DNA of 64,000 nucleotides from Timema cristinae (GCA_039000515.1 JBCFYV010000012.1:33842562-33906561); one strand, 5' to 3'; shown: positions 23,698 to 36,194, numbered from the stretch's first letter. The notes: generated by a model from the sequence alone, not told the origin. Program-made: numbers and translations.

Positions 23698-24962
23698 TGT
23701 AACTTGTAAGACTAGAACCATAGTCTCATCGATCAAAGTAAAACTGTTACCTTGCATGGTTACATATTGGTGTAGCTTATAAGATAGAGCCATAGTCCCA
23801 TCGATCAAAGTAAGACTGTCCCTTGCATGGTTACATATTGGTGTAGCTTATAAGATAGAGCCATAGTCCCATCGATCAAAGTAAGACTGTTACTTTGCAT
23901 GGTTACATATTGGTGTAGCTTATAAGATATAGTCATAGTCCCATCGATAAAAGTAAGACTGTTACCTTGCATGGTTACATATTGGTGTAGCTAATAAGAT
24001 AGAGCCATAGTCCCATCGATCAAAGTAAGACTGTTACCTTGCATGGTTACATATTGGTGTAGCTTATAAGCTATAGTCATAGTCCCATTGATCAAAGTAA
24101 GACTGTCACCTTGCATGGTTACATATTGGTGTAGCTTATAAGATAGATCCATAGTCCCATCGATCAAAGTAAGACTGTTACTTTGCATGGTTACATATTG
24201 GTGTAGCTTATAAGATAGAGCCATAGTCCCATCGATCAAAGTAAGACTGTCACCTTGCATGGTTACATATTGGTGTAGCTTATAAGATAGAGCCATAGTC
24301 CCATCGATCAAAGTAAGACTGTCACCTTGCATGGTTACATATTGGTGTAGCTTATAAGATAAGTCATAGTCCCATGATCAAAGTAAGACTGTACCTTGCA
24401 TGGTTACATATTGGTGTAGCTTATAAGTATAGACATAGTCCCATTGATCAAAGTCAGACTGTTACCTTGCATGGTTACATATTGGTGTAGCTTATAAGCA
24501 TAAGCATAGTCCCATTGATCAAAGTAAGACTGTTACTTTGCATGGTTACATATTGGTGTAGCTTATAAGCTATAGTCCATAGTCCCATTGATCAAAGTAA
24601 GACTGTTACCTTGCATGGTTACATATTGGTGTAGCTTATAAGATAGAGCCATAGTCCCATTGATCAAAGTAAGACTGTCACCTTGCATGGTTACATATTG
24701 GTGTAGCTTATAAGATAGATCCATAGTCCCATCGATCAAAGTAAGACTGTCACTTGCATGGTTACATATTGGTGTAGCTTATTAGATAGAGCCATAGTCC
24801 CATCGATCAAAGTAAGACTGTTACCTTGCATGGTTACATATTGGTGTAGCTTATAAGATAGAGCCATAGTCCCATCGATCAAAGTAAGACTGTCACCTTG
24901 CATGGTTACATATTGGTGTAGCTTATATTATAGAGCCATAGTCCCATCGTTCAAAGTAACAT
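23698..24962 (+). repeat. 72-bp minisatellite, about 17-18 copies
   Basis: The unit includes ccatagtcccatcgatcaaa, gtaagactgt, accttgcatggttacata and ttggtgtagcttataag. Copies differ by point changes and 1-3 bp indels. Because 72 is divisible by three, stretches without indels stay open on the minus strand as a 24-residue repeat (23991-24332, 113 codons). The open frame is explained by the period and is not good evidence of a protein. Confidence 0.96.
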
Positions 24963-25014
24963 TCTTACCAAAAAAAACCTGTTAGCACTGGTAGTAGATG
25001 TATTAAAGGCGTTA

Positions 25015-25160
25015 ATCTGGTCTTTTCTCATTTGCCGGTGACGTGGCGATTGGGGTCAAATTCCAGCTGGGTGTATTGAAGTAGAGTTTTAGTCATTAGT
25101 TGCCCACTTTTCCTCCACGCTAATGCAAGTACACTCATTTTCTCTCATTCATTGGCGGCT
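25015..25160 (+). mobile_element. SINE2 fragment
   Basis: Part of the variable arm tgccggtgacgtggcgat, a poor B box, and the body ccacttttcctccacgc. The tail is missing. Confidence 0.5.
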
Positions 25161-25469
25161 GATGATGTAAAAATTTGTTTCACAAAATCAAAATTGTAGT
25201 GAAGAATATTTAGCAAATACTTAAATATTTAGTTTGATTATATCAAGACAACACCTACAGTAAAATATCGGACCATATAAATTAAATTTAATTGACATAG
25301 CACATGTCATACGTATAAATAGGCCTACGTACTTATATAAAAAGCAACTGTTTAGATTTACTTACCACAAAGCTACATATAGTGAACCATGCAAGGTAAA
25401 CTCGCTATTCTTCATGTTAAACGAAGAGACATACGTTTACCTGACCTATCATTTGTGAATTTTTGTGCT

Positions 25470-25592
25470 TTTAAATCAAATTCCAGGACACCCTTGACAG
25501 ATATTCAAGAAATATTGAGGTCAACATGTGAAGAAAATTAAACTCTTATGTTTATACTGAAGCAATATTTGATTCTAATTTTTATACTATTC
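25470..25592. mobile_element. Half of a foldback FB-TTAA element
   Basis: The segment from ccaggacacccttgac through gatattcaagaaat to gaaaattaaactct matches the right arm of copies 4 and 6. The opposite arm is missing. Confidence 0.62.
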
Positions 25593-26880
25593 TGGTAAAT
25601 TAATTTATCACTATTTATAATATATTGTGACCTATTCAACCTTAAATAAATATTATACACTAAAAAACTATAATGTTAGGTCTATTTACACTTTCAGTGC
25701 CTGATCTATTATGCATTTTATAATATAAATAGTTATATTCTATAAATGGCGACACGAGGTTTGAACAAAGTATCTTTGTATTTAAAAAAACTCGCTCCCG
25801 AATTACCAATCAAAAGAAATACATTTACTTAAAATGCATCGTTCAAACTGCTTGGCTACTCTTGATTGGATATTAACTGGACTCACGAGGGTCACAAACG
25901 AACCAATTTGTTTGGATCAGCTCGAATGGCTCAATTCTCGAGAGTTGTGTAAAGGGAGAGATTGTCAAAACACCAACATGTTCACAGCAACGATGTGTAC
26001 GTTCCTCAGGTTAAGACATCTCCATAAAAGCTGCATAATTCTGTCGTGCGCATGCTCATTAGCACTTTTAAGAGTAACATTTTCTAGCGCTCACACCGTA
26101 CTGCCAAACTGCATATAAGACCTTATCTCCCGCGCTCGCACATGACACAGTCGAAATCAATACACCAGAAAAGCGCTAATCCAATATACGAATATGATTG
26201 CTTGGAGTAATAAATTAGCACACAGATTTAGAAAGGCTCTTTAATTATTAAAAACTAAAAAAATATACAACTGTAATCAAAATATTACGTGTTTACTTGA
26301 CGTGTTTACTTGCACATGTGATTATAATATACACAACCCCTCGCTGCTAAAGCTGTGCATGCTGTTCTAGGTTAAGTTATCTTATGATTCGTGTTTTGGT
26401 ATAACCTGTGTTTATAATTGAACATTAGTTACCGTATCCTAATAAACATATAGAATTTTCTAATAGCGACTAAATCTCACGGAAGTATTTTTTATCCCTT
26501 CTAAGCAGCTGATAGTTGCCTTTGATTCAAGGGTGTATCTGGTTCACAACCAAGCTGCAAAAGTCAATGAGGGCACGTAGAGCTCTGCGTGGTGCTGATA
26601 CTCTGCTTCTCGCTCGGTCTTGGCACTCTCGGCTACGGCAGTACCCAAGAGTCTTACAGCCTCCCTTCTTACTCTAACCCCAGGAAGACGGTGTTCGTGT
26701 GTCTTTCACAGGGGCGAAGCGGGGAGGGGGGGTGAAGGGTTTGAATGAAAACCCAGAGAGTACAAGATGGGCAATGTTGAGAACGTGGGGGGGGGGGGGT
26801 GCAGGAGGAGGCTCAATTTTTTTTTTTAATTTGGGGTAATAATCAAGCCTTGAACCGAGTTATTAGGTAACTGTATTTTA
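25593..26880. other. No recognised gene; G13 tract at 26787-26799
   Basis: A 94-codon + frame at 25834-26118 has no recognisable domain. The interval 26560-26720 is somewhat GC-richer, also unassigned. Confidence 0.35.
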
Positions 26881-26892
26881 AAATGTATATAT

Positions 26893-27165
26893 TTATTTGC
26901 AAGGCCGTAACCAGCCAATAATTTCAGGGGGTTTTGGTGGGCACATCCCCCATTTGTTGTAAGCTAGAAATAATTATAAATATTAAACACCTCTAGAAGC
27001 TATCTGAAGTGCTTTTTATGGTACCACAGCCCCTAATTTGTACTTGTACCTTAAGTTTAATATTGTTTGAACCAAATATTAACATAAATAAAGTCATTTT
27101 GTTCATAAAATTTTGGGAGTGGTTTGGACCCCCTCCCCTCTCCCCATTCTGACAACCTTGTTTAT
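26893..27165 (+). mobile_element. Copy of the CARGGCCGTA element (left part)
   Basis: Starts caaggccgtaaccagcc, then ggcacatccccca and aaatattaaacacctctaga, as in the element at 61241-61652. The right end is not clear. A non-autonomous element of unknown class. Confidence 0.62.
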
Positions 27166-27340
27166 TTGTTCATACTGGATTTTTAAAACTACAAGGCTAT
27201 TTCAGTGCAACTTGAATTATTGTTTATTTCATTTTACCTGCATCTGAGCTTATATCCAATTGAGCTTAAATATATGTATTAGATTTGCAGATATTGTTCA
27301 AATCGTTATTTTAAATTAAAAAATGTAACTGAATTTATTA

Positions 27341-28310
27341 CAGCCTTTCCAACATTTTGTAGTTTATGACCATACATTTTCTCTCTGCGGCTATCGCGAC
27401 CCTTTGATAACTTAACGTTCAAATCTTAATTTTAAAGTTTTTTCACTGTGTATTACTATCAGCCCAGCCTATCTACAGTTAGCTACACCAGTTGGATAGG
27501 TAAAATTTAGAGGAAATGTACACTTATTTGCTTGTAGGGATATTAGGATAAACTACCCCAGGCCAGAATTAAAATCCCTACTTCAACTTCACCAACAAAC
27601 TAAGCCAAAAGAGCGTGACATCAAACCTGCATGTCCACTAGTGCGTGTTTTAATTACTATAAAAGGGTGACCTGGTGGTCTAGGGGTAAGGTGTCAGACT
27701 TCTGTGCTGGTGGCCGGGGTTCAATCCTCGGTCCTGGCACAGATTTATCTGATTTCCAAACCCTTCCTACACCTCTGACAAGACATCTTGTGAATGTGTG
27801 GAATGCCAGGCCGCCACCGTGGTTCGGATTCCACGTTAAACTGTAGGTCCTCCATTTCATCTCACAATCACCCTACCATTACACATTAGCGTAAGTGCGT
27901 ATAACCCGAACGGGTAGTAAGAAGCGGTGCTAATAATAATAATATTATATAATAATTACTATAATGCTTATAATTACTATAAATTGCTTATAATAATGAT
28001 TATATTCGACTAATATGTAGTAAAATAAAATCAACAAGCCCAGGGTCGGAGGCTGATTTTATATTATGCTAGCAGCATTACAAGGCTGCCACAGTAAACA
28101 AGTCAGCAAGAAGCTATCAGAATGGAATAGCCAAAAGGAACCTAAACAGTAACTAGGTCGTTTTTAGCACTTTAACAATTTACGTTTCTATTAGAAGTTC
28201 GCATCTTATTATAATCATTAAAATCTTTGAAAAAGTAAATATAAAGCTTTAACCTCTATATATTGTGACCCCACCCAAAAAACGCTGTGACCCCAAGTTG
28301 GAAACCGCTG
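27341..28310. mobile_element. hAT-like non-autonomous element, split by a SINE1
   Basis: The left end CAGCCTTTCCAAC and the right end GTTGGAAACCGCTG are inverted. Flanking 8-bp sequences atttatta (27333-27340) and ctttatta (28311-28318) match at seven of eight positions. CAG-type ends and an 8-bp duplication fit the hAT superfamily. A SINE1 lies inside. No transposase is visible. Confidence 0.72.
27663..27952 (+). mobile_element. SINE1, full length with 12-bp target duplication
   Basis: Starts ggtgacctggtggtc, B box ggttcaatcctcgg, shared tail ataacccgaacgggtag and TAA-rich end. The duplication taattactataa is perfect at 27651-27662 and 27953-27964. It inserted into the hAT-like element. Confidence 0.95.
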
Positions 28311-28319
28311 CTTTATTAT

Positions 28320-29931
28320 AATGCAGTTGGAAGCAAAATTTAACTAGTAAGCTCCCGGTGCTGTAGAACTCGCTCGTCACATTATCAAAAAATTAGCAAT
28401 TTATCGATATTTCTACAGTATTTTGATACCTGTCTACCAATGTCCTGCTTCATAACCTCATGGAGGTTGCCCAAAATGTTAATACTGGTACGTCAATAAA
28501 CTATTCAAAACATATTGTAATTTAGCGTGTGGGGGTGAAGGGGCTTCTCCTGACATTTTTTTTTTAACTTATGACAAACTCGAAATCACACGCTAAATAG
28601 CATGGTTATACGAAATGTCATGCAAATTAGAACACTAAATAACTAATTTAAAAATGTATTCCAAATTTGAAATGTTAAAGGGTGAAAAAAAACTTAGTTT
28701 TTGTTTAATGTAGTCTACTTAATCAAATGAAAAATTATAAGAGTTGTAACAATGTAACACAGCCCTATTACTCCTCTTTCTTCGTTGTTGCTTTGAACCT
28801 ATTTAAATTGGTTTCATGAAAGCCTATTTTAATAAACAATGAAATAAAATACATCAGTTCAATTCAAACTAGTATGGATACTTGTTAGAAAAGTTAGTAT
28901 GTATTTCAGAAGTCAAACATGAACACTAACCTCATTGTCCTCATTTCATCAGTCAGAGCTTTCGATAAGAAAACAATAAAATGTTGCGTAACATTCACTG
29001 CATTTATACCTTCAACATTTATAAAGCCCTAATTAAGGCATTGGCTGTACAACATATGATAATTTGAATCATAAAACTATGACAATCTAGTAGCTACAAA
29101 AGTCACAACTAAAAACACTAAACCATAAACAAAACATTGGCTGACAATGCTGCCACTTCAAATTTGCTGGCTGAGTGAAATTTTGCTACTGGGCAGCTCA
29201 TGTTCCCTTAAGATTCGTTTCCTACCGCATTCGGCATACACTGACTGGACGTTGTCTCTGCCTACTGACAAAGACGCAACTTGAAAACTTGATTAACTAA
29301 GATTTCTACACTCTACTAAACAAGGAATCTCCTTTCAAAGTTTGACGATTTTTGAAGTTGGGATTTTTTGTAGAATAGGGATCAACAGTTGGGAAATTTT
29401 AAATTTGTCTGTACTAGTCTGTGATTAAGGACTTTCATAATAGAAAGTAATGGGGTACAGAATAAGCCTAGAATTTCCCAACTCCAGAGCTCAAATTTCA
29501 CAAAATTCCCAACTTTCAAGATATAAACCAATATGGGGGGGGGGGGGGCCTCCCCGGTGCGACGCCCCTGGTCCTTCATACACGCTTCGGGGTGTGACGT
29601 TCTGAATTTAGTTCTTAGACAGCATCATGCATATTTTTAGCGAAAAAAATGTGTTTAAAACATAGATTCTCACCCCACAGATAATGTATAGCTCAGCTCG
29701 AACCAGGCGTCACATCGTAATGCGGTTTTCTGTATTATATCTAAATACGCTTTAGAATTGGAGACTAGGAAAACATTTTTACCATATTTTTTTGAAATAC
29801 AACACCACACAATTGTGTAGTCTGTGGAAAAGCACACTCCGATGCGATTTCTGCTTCGAGCGTTAGTCGTTTATCTACTATTCCTTTTAATAGGACGAGA
29901 GAAGGGGTCTTAAACTTTTCTTAGCGCCGCG
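28320..29931. other. No recognised gene; G14 tract at 29535-29548
   Basis: Mostly AT-rich. No supported repeat or coding sequence. Confidence 0.4.
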
Positions 29932-30170
29932 TCTTACTAACCGTTCGGGTTATACGCTCATGTACTAATTACGCTAGTGGTTTTAGAGATGATCAAGGTA
30001 ACATCTATAGTAAGTGTACCCGCATTTTCGTAGAGGGAGAGTGGAAACTCACTTTAGGAAAAAACACCCTTAGTACACCCGACCGAGATTATAACCTCGA
30101 TATTTCCTTCATCGGCAGTCTAGTCTTTTGTGATAGTAGCGCCTTAGATTATTTGGCCACAGAAGCGGTT
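29932..30170 (-). mobile_element. SINE2, nearly complete
   Basis: The tail complement agcgccgcgtcttactaa with cgttcgggttatacgc is at the left, then body, B box (complement of gattataacctcga) and head ending near 30170. Confidence 0.8.
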
Positions 30171-30284
30171 CTCTTAAACTTGCGATGATGGTATTTTTTT
30201 CTCTCTCGGAGTTTTACTACCCGCCCTAGGTACACACTTTAAACTACCCACGCTAACAGGGTAAATACTTATAGAAAGGAACCC

Positions 30285-30475
30285 TGTTTTATGGTAGGGA
30301 TGAAGAAGGTGGGATTTAATGGAAATGTATGCATATTTACGTGGAGAGAGATAGTGGGAAATCGTCCAGGGAAAAAACAACAACTAACACACCCGTTTGA
30401 AATTCGAACCCCAACCTCCCCGTCTTCAGAAAAGACGAGTCTGCCAATTAATGCACATGCTCACCGGTGCAGATG
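30285..30475 (-). mobile_element. SINE2 copy without tail
   Basis: Body (complement of atttacgtggagagag), B box (complement of aattcgaaccccaac) and variable arm. The start of a 157-codon + frame (30397-30870) lies within it, one reason to doubt that frame. Confidence 0.62.
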
Positions 30476-32924
30476 GTTCAAGAGTAAAAAAACTTTTTAA
30501 ACATTTAAACAGTATTTTTATAGCAATTAAGTTGTTTACTACGCTCATCGGAGGGCATGTGGACCAAACGGGGAAAATGTTGATAAATTGCCTCCTAAAT
30601 TCTATTTTACTCATCCCTACCACAATACTGCGAATATCCCAAACGCTAAGTAAAACGTTGAGAGAAAAAAAAACACTTTTTTGTAAATTAGGCTATTCGA
30701 GCAATACAGTTATTTTATTAATTGGCCCCTGTAGCGTGTGTCTTCAATATGATCAATATTTTCCACATCCCTTTTCCTTACCCATTCCCACTTTCATCGT
30801 CAGTTTGATGTCATCAGACCCAATGGCTGTTGGTGCACTCTTAAGGTTGAAAACAAAACTACTGCACTGACCGAAGTTTGCGACTTTTTTTTAAATATTA
30901 ATATTAGTTCTTGGTCATTTTTGGTTTGGGCCGCTGTCCAAATCCTCCCTCTTTCCTCTCTTCTATCCACCAAGTTATCCGTGACAGGAAGTGTGTGTAT
31001 GTGTATGTGTGTATGACACAGGGAACCGAAATGGAATCGTGGACTGAGGGGGGTCTGTATGACTCAACCCGCGGTCCGCGAGACCGCCTGGCTTCAAGGT
31101 TAGTGGGGTCGTGACTAACATTACCGCCTTCAACGCGGGAGGTGTTTGGTTAGATTCCTCCTGTCGCGTCATCTAAATCATCATACTTCCAAACAAACAG
31201 AAATGTGTTTGATGTTTTTATAAAAAAAATCATTTCACGCTTGTTAATAATATATTAAACATTTACGATTAGGGGGTATGGAGGAAGAAGGTAAAAATAT
31301 CCCAAGTACATCTAGGCTAGATTCTTCGTCAGCGACAAACTAACTATTGCAAGCCTGGCATTTTAGACCAGTATTTTTCAACCGGTGTGCCGCACAAATT
31401 CGACTGATGTACCGTGGGAGCTTGGGGTGGTATCAAAAAGATGCGAAAAAAATTGGGCAATGATAAAAACATATTTAAAATCCATAATCATCATTAAGAA
31501 AAGATAACACAATTATTATACTATACTAGCAATTTAACTTTTAACCACGATTTTAGTACTAGTTTTTTAATTATAAAATCTTTCCTTAAAACTTGATTGT
31601 TTGTCTTAGTGGCTCTATTTTATATTCACACCCCAGCATTATGTTAAATCCCTTTCTATTATATGAGATGATAAAGAGGCGCGGAGTGCTGAAAATTGAG
31701 TATAGATGAGCATAGGTTCAGTCTCGCCCCAAGGAATATGACAACATTTTTATGGAAACGAAGAATTATTGTATTCAAACATGCTTAGTGCAGCCTTTGC
31801 AGCCTTGCCCCAGTGGAATGGAGGGACTTTATAACAATGCCACCACCCCTCCATATATAACTATTATGGCTCCCGGTGAGAGGGGTTTGGGGCTTGTTAA
31901 GACCGATATAGAAAATATTCTCAACCTTATAATAAAGTTTGTCATGCGTAACGTAAGTGATGCATAAATTTTGGAACCAAAATAGTATTGGTCGAAATAT
32001 ATGGATGAAAACACAATTTTGTAATTTGGGGAGGGGGAGGGGGGTTGAGTATAACACTTAAGTTTAAAAAAATATATATTTTGACAAACATAATGTAATT
32101 CAGTTTGTCATGATTGACACAGGAGATCGATGTTTGCACAATACTTGTTTATTTCCTACTTCAGAGGAAAAAGAACAAAAGCATATTTTTCCGACCCAAA
32201 GTCCGCCAGTGCTTTGTTGACAAAGAATGCTGCACCTACCCTGAGAAACTAAGAGATGTGCCGTAAATGTTCTGCGAGTTAAGATATTTCAATGGTAAAC
32301 CCTCGTTCTGAATGATAATTTGCACATGAGAAAGTTCCACTCACTACCCTTCAACCCTTCCCCCCCTCCTACACCCCCTTAAGAACAAACCTAGATACAG
32401 ACACCATTTTAAACCTTTTCTTAAACAACTATATGCCTATCCTTCAGAGGTCACGCACACGAATACATACATATCCAAACACCTACGTATACACACTTGC
32501 ACAAGAAAACACAAATTACGCATTTGATCTCAAACGAGAGCAATACTATTATTATACGAACCTCTTTCTTCTTAACTAGCCTTGCTTAATTAAACAGTCG
32601 ATACTGTCATAGACGTTCCTCCACTTGTGCTGGTTCAACAAAAATAAAAAGGAATAGTTATGAAATAGCTATGTTGTAGCATTGAACCATGGACGTAGGA
32701 ATAGGGGACTATAGCCCAAAATTGAAATAGATAACGGCATTATGTTTTTAGTCCTAAATCTTTATATTTACTCCTGGTCAATATTCCTAGGACCATACCA
32801 AATAATATGAAATCATATACATCTCATACCGGTTCCTCAGAACGGTGGGATCCCTCTCACCGTGCAAATGCATCTTGATAGTCTGATCGTCGAGCTAAAA
32901 CCGACACTCATTGACAGGACCATA
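30476..32924. other. No recognised gene
   Basis: The 157-codon + frame ending at 30870 is the longest in the window but has no recognisable domain and starts in a SINE. A tttttcaaccggtgtgcc segment at about 31375 looks like a hAT-type end without a partner. Nothing else supported. Confidence 0.35.
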
Positions 32925-33800
32925 CTTAAAATGGTAATTATTCATTGATCATAGCTGTGCAGGATATATATAACAATATTTTATCACAGTCCATAGATCT
33001 CTGGCTCATACTTACAATAATCAATCATTGGTCATTTGATAATTTATCAGATTATTGATCATCAATCTAAACTCTGCATTATACTTATACTTGATCATAC
33101 CAACGTCATATTTCATGCTCGCACACCATTCGATCATTCCTCTACTCGTTGACCAGACCCATTTGATCTATCATTGATCATATCTATAACACATACATTC
33201 GTCATTCATTAATCATATGACCCGCCTCTGTGGCGTAGTTGGCTAACGCGCTTGTCGTGTTGAGCCCGACTGCTGAGGACGGGGAGATCGAGGTTCGAAT
33301 CTCGGTCGGGTGAACTGGGGGTGTTTTTTCCTAAATGGTTGTCCACTCTCCCTCCACGCAAATGCGGGCTCACTTCCTATAATTCAACCTTCCCAATTCC
33401 TAATCCATTAGTGTAATTAGTACTTAAGCGTATAACCCGAACGGGTAGTAAGACGCGGTGCTAAATAATAATAATTAATCATATGCTTACCTGACATTTG
33501 ATCATTTATAAGAGCCATGATTCATACCTAAACAACATTTTATCATTGATCAGAGCTCTTCAACATACTTAGACTTAGATGTACATGATGCTTTCATTAT
33601 ATTTGATCATAATAATTATGCTTTATACTTACACAACCTTTAACCATTAGTCCGGATAATGTATTATATTTAGACATCATTAGATCATTGTTCAGAGCCA
33701 TGCATTATATTTACTTAACATTTGATCATTGATAAGATCCACGCTTTCTACTTATAAAACATTTGATCATTGATCTAAATTACTCAGACTAGATTAAAGC
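32925..33800. repeat. Degenerate TGATCA-rich tandem array
   Basis: Segments such as catttgatcattgatc with agagccatgcattatat recur at roughly 50-60 bp spacing, each with one or two TGATCA palindromes. Divergence is high. A SINE2 interrupts the array at 33220-33473, and the array continues on the other side. Confidence 0.68.
33220..33473 (+). mobile_element. SINE2, full length with 12-bp target duplication
   Basis: The best SINE2 copy here. The head starts acccgcctctgtggcg with A box tggcgtagttggctaacg, a long variable arm as in class II tRNAs, B box ggttcgaatctcgg, body ctccctccacgcaaatgc, shared tail gcgtataacccgaacggg plus tagtaagacgcggtgc and a TAA-rich end. The duplication attaatcatatg is perfect (33208-33219 and 33474-33485). 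Confidence 0.95.
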
Positions 33801-34109
33801 CACGTATCTAACTTGAACGACATTTGGATGGATCAAATCAATTCTTCAAAGGGTGCTGTTCACTTATAGTTGATAATCATACCTATATTTACAAGTGACA
33901 GTCAATCCTCTCCAAATGATAAATTTCTCCTTCTCGTCCGCCATGGTCAGGTTATGTTAACATAGAGCTGAAGACTGACACATCCTCTCCACCCCTTTAC
34001 CTCCCATCTTGAGCCTCATTAGCCCCTAGTCTAACATAGAGACCTCCCTCACGTCTGCTATAAGGTTCACCCTCATAGGTCTAACAATGAAATGACTGAT
34101 CTAATCAAG

Positions 34110-34455
34110 GCAAGTCACCTCAGCTGATTCTCCCATGGTAAAAACACCTTGCTAAATGGTTAAAGGAGTCGGATCATGTCGGGCCAATGAAGAAATTACT
34201 AGAATCATAGTGGAACCATTCGAGGTCAGAGTCTTGCCTTGCTTGATTTCATAATGTTGAAACTTACAAGGTATCAACGGGGGACATCATATGAGGTCTA
34301 AATGTCAAACTACTGAAATAATTCTAGGTAAGAATCATACCTTGATTGATTCCATCATGGTGACATTCCTAAGATATCAACATAGGTAATCATCACAGGT
34401 ATTATTATCAATTACTGAAACCATCCACATTAAGAGTCATATCATATCATGTTTG
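34110..34455 (+). repeat. Degenerate tandem repeat, period about 103 bp
   Basis: Blocks beginning aggtcagagtcttgcc (34222) and aggtaagaatcatacc (34325) align over about 100 bp, sharing ttgattt/cat and ggtatcaac/gatatcaac. A partial third block follows. Old and diverged. Confidence 0.55.
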
Positions 34456-34736
34456 GTAACTAATTGTCAAATTTATTTTAAATATAATTATAAGTAGAAA
34501 AATGTTGGAAATAAAATATCACAATTTTTCCTTATACATAAAAACAGGACTAACACCACACGATTCAATCTCTAGTATTTCACACCAGAATCCTTAGTCG
34601 GGATTGGACGGTGGGAACTGATTCGGGGTGGAGGAAATAGTAACTTGATCCTAAAGTGTAGTTAATAAATATTAGTACGGGGCCGATGACCATTTGGTGC
34701 CTCTTCGAGTTCCTCGTTTTCTAGAGTTGGGCATTC

Positions 34737-35109
34737 TTAAGGTGCGGCAGAAGGGAGCGCAAGTAGTTTTACAATTTTTATAGCATTAAATTTTTTTGGC
34801 CAAATTAAATAAAATATTTCTTCAGTAGCAACATAGAGTTTAGTTTTCTGCACATGCTAATATCAACAGATCTTGAATGTCTGTCAAGGGTGTCCTGGAA
34901 TTTTTCTCAAAACTTTTTCTCTTTATTTAAAATGTTTTAACAAAATTCTAGAACATCCTTGACAGATACTCAAGGTCGGTTGATATTAGCATGTGCAGAA
35001 AAATAAACTATGTGTTGCTACTGAATAAATATTTGATTTATTTTTGTCAAAAAATGTATATTCTATAAAAACTGTAGAAATACTTACGCTCCCTTCTGCC
35101 GCACCATAA
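34737..35109. mobile_element. Foldback MITE, family FB-TTAA, copy 5
   Basis: Left TTAA plus GGTGCGGCAGAAGGG and right CCCTTCTGCCGCACC plus ATAA form exact 15-bp ends; the right target copy carries one change. The arms continue as a long imperfect palindrome with acatagagtttagttttc and its inverse. It is the best match to copy 1 and appears the younger of the two. Confidence 0.88.
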
Positions 35110-35275
35110 GTTAGATGGAACTTGATGTAGTAAGTTCATATTGACATAAAGGCGGGCGTTTGACTGTGGAGTGATTATATTATTGATGAGTGTGAAAATG
35201 TTTGAAAAGGCGCTTGAGTATATGATGAATACTAGGCTAAGATAGATGCCATTGAGCTCATTCTTAGTCATTATA

Positions 35276-35425
35276 GGTAGCACCTGCCTACGGCAGCTGC
35301 CCAATAAGATCCTTAGTCATCCTGGGCTGCACCTTCCTCTGGTGGCTGCTCGAGAAGATCCTTGACTCAGCCAGTGCTTTACTCTCTAGTCGCTACCCAA
35401 TAATATTCCTCAACAGCGTCCAGCC
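35276..35425 (+). repeat. Degenerate tandem repeat, period about 48 bp, three copies
   Basis: The blocks share cagctgcccaataagatcc, ggctgctcgagaagatcc and tcgctacccaataatatt at similar spacing. No continuous reading frame crosses them. Confidence 0.45.
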
Positions 35426-36194
35426 AGATCTTCGCCAGGCCGTCGCAGAGATGCCCCATTCGAAAAGAAGAGGAACCCGTGGAGGAAAGATATGCCAAGT
35501 ACCTCCATCTCCAACACACCCCGGTTATTTCTCATTCCAGAGCTTCCTCTTCCCTCCTGCGCTCCTCAGCTCCACAGACCCAAAACCTGAGTATTCCAGC
35601 AATCTCGTGAATAAATATCCCCTACCCCCTTGTGCCTCACCTCCCAGAGACCACCGACGTCCATCCATACCTTTCAGAAACATTCCAAGCAGGGACCCTT
35701 TGAAAATGCTTCGAAGCAATTTTTTCCCATGACCTAAACCTTTAAGGACATGAATTGGGACATCGTAGACATTCTTGCGCAGGAACAGTTTTGAAAAGAA
35801 GCTCAAGGAAAAGACCGACGCGTCTGATTTCCTATGAGAAAACTACCCAGCAAACCTCTCCATTAAGCTATTAAACTGCAAACTAACATGACCACTATTG
35901 TAACAATTCTTTAATAGTGAAATTTAAAATACCTCATATATGTCTAAGTGATTAAATAAGTCTCAACACGGGTATTACTATTAAGGTTAGTGATGAAATT
36001 AAAGAACTGTAACCATCACCCTCCTATGACTTTCGCGTGGGATAGCTTGGCAAGTAAGGGAGTAAACCAGTTACAATAAAAACACTTACCTTTGGGTTTT
36101 ACAGAGTGTTTTATCGAAGTGAAGCATGTAAGTTACACTTTAAAGGCAGATGGAAGGTTACAGAAGGGAAGGAGTCAGAGATATGTAGTGAACT
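35426..36194. other. No recognised gene
   Basis: A 93-codon + frame (35451-35732) rich in proline and serine, and its antisense 93-codon frame, are both open. No family is recognised. Confidence 0.35.

Noticed and set aside
23991..24332. 113-codon minus frame with a 24-residue repeat
   Set aside because: Explained by a 72-bp minisatellite whose period is divisible by three; other parts of the array carry frame-breaking indels.
18785..24962. CRISPR-like arrays
   Set aside because: The tandem units are contiguous, with no unique spacers, and the genome is eukaryotic.
30397..30870. Longest open frame in the window (157 codons, +)
   Set aside because: It starts inside a SINE2 copy, has no recognisable domain, shows no splice context, and its composition matches AT-rich non-coding sequence.
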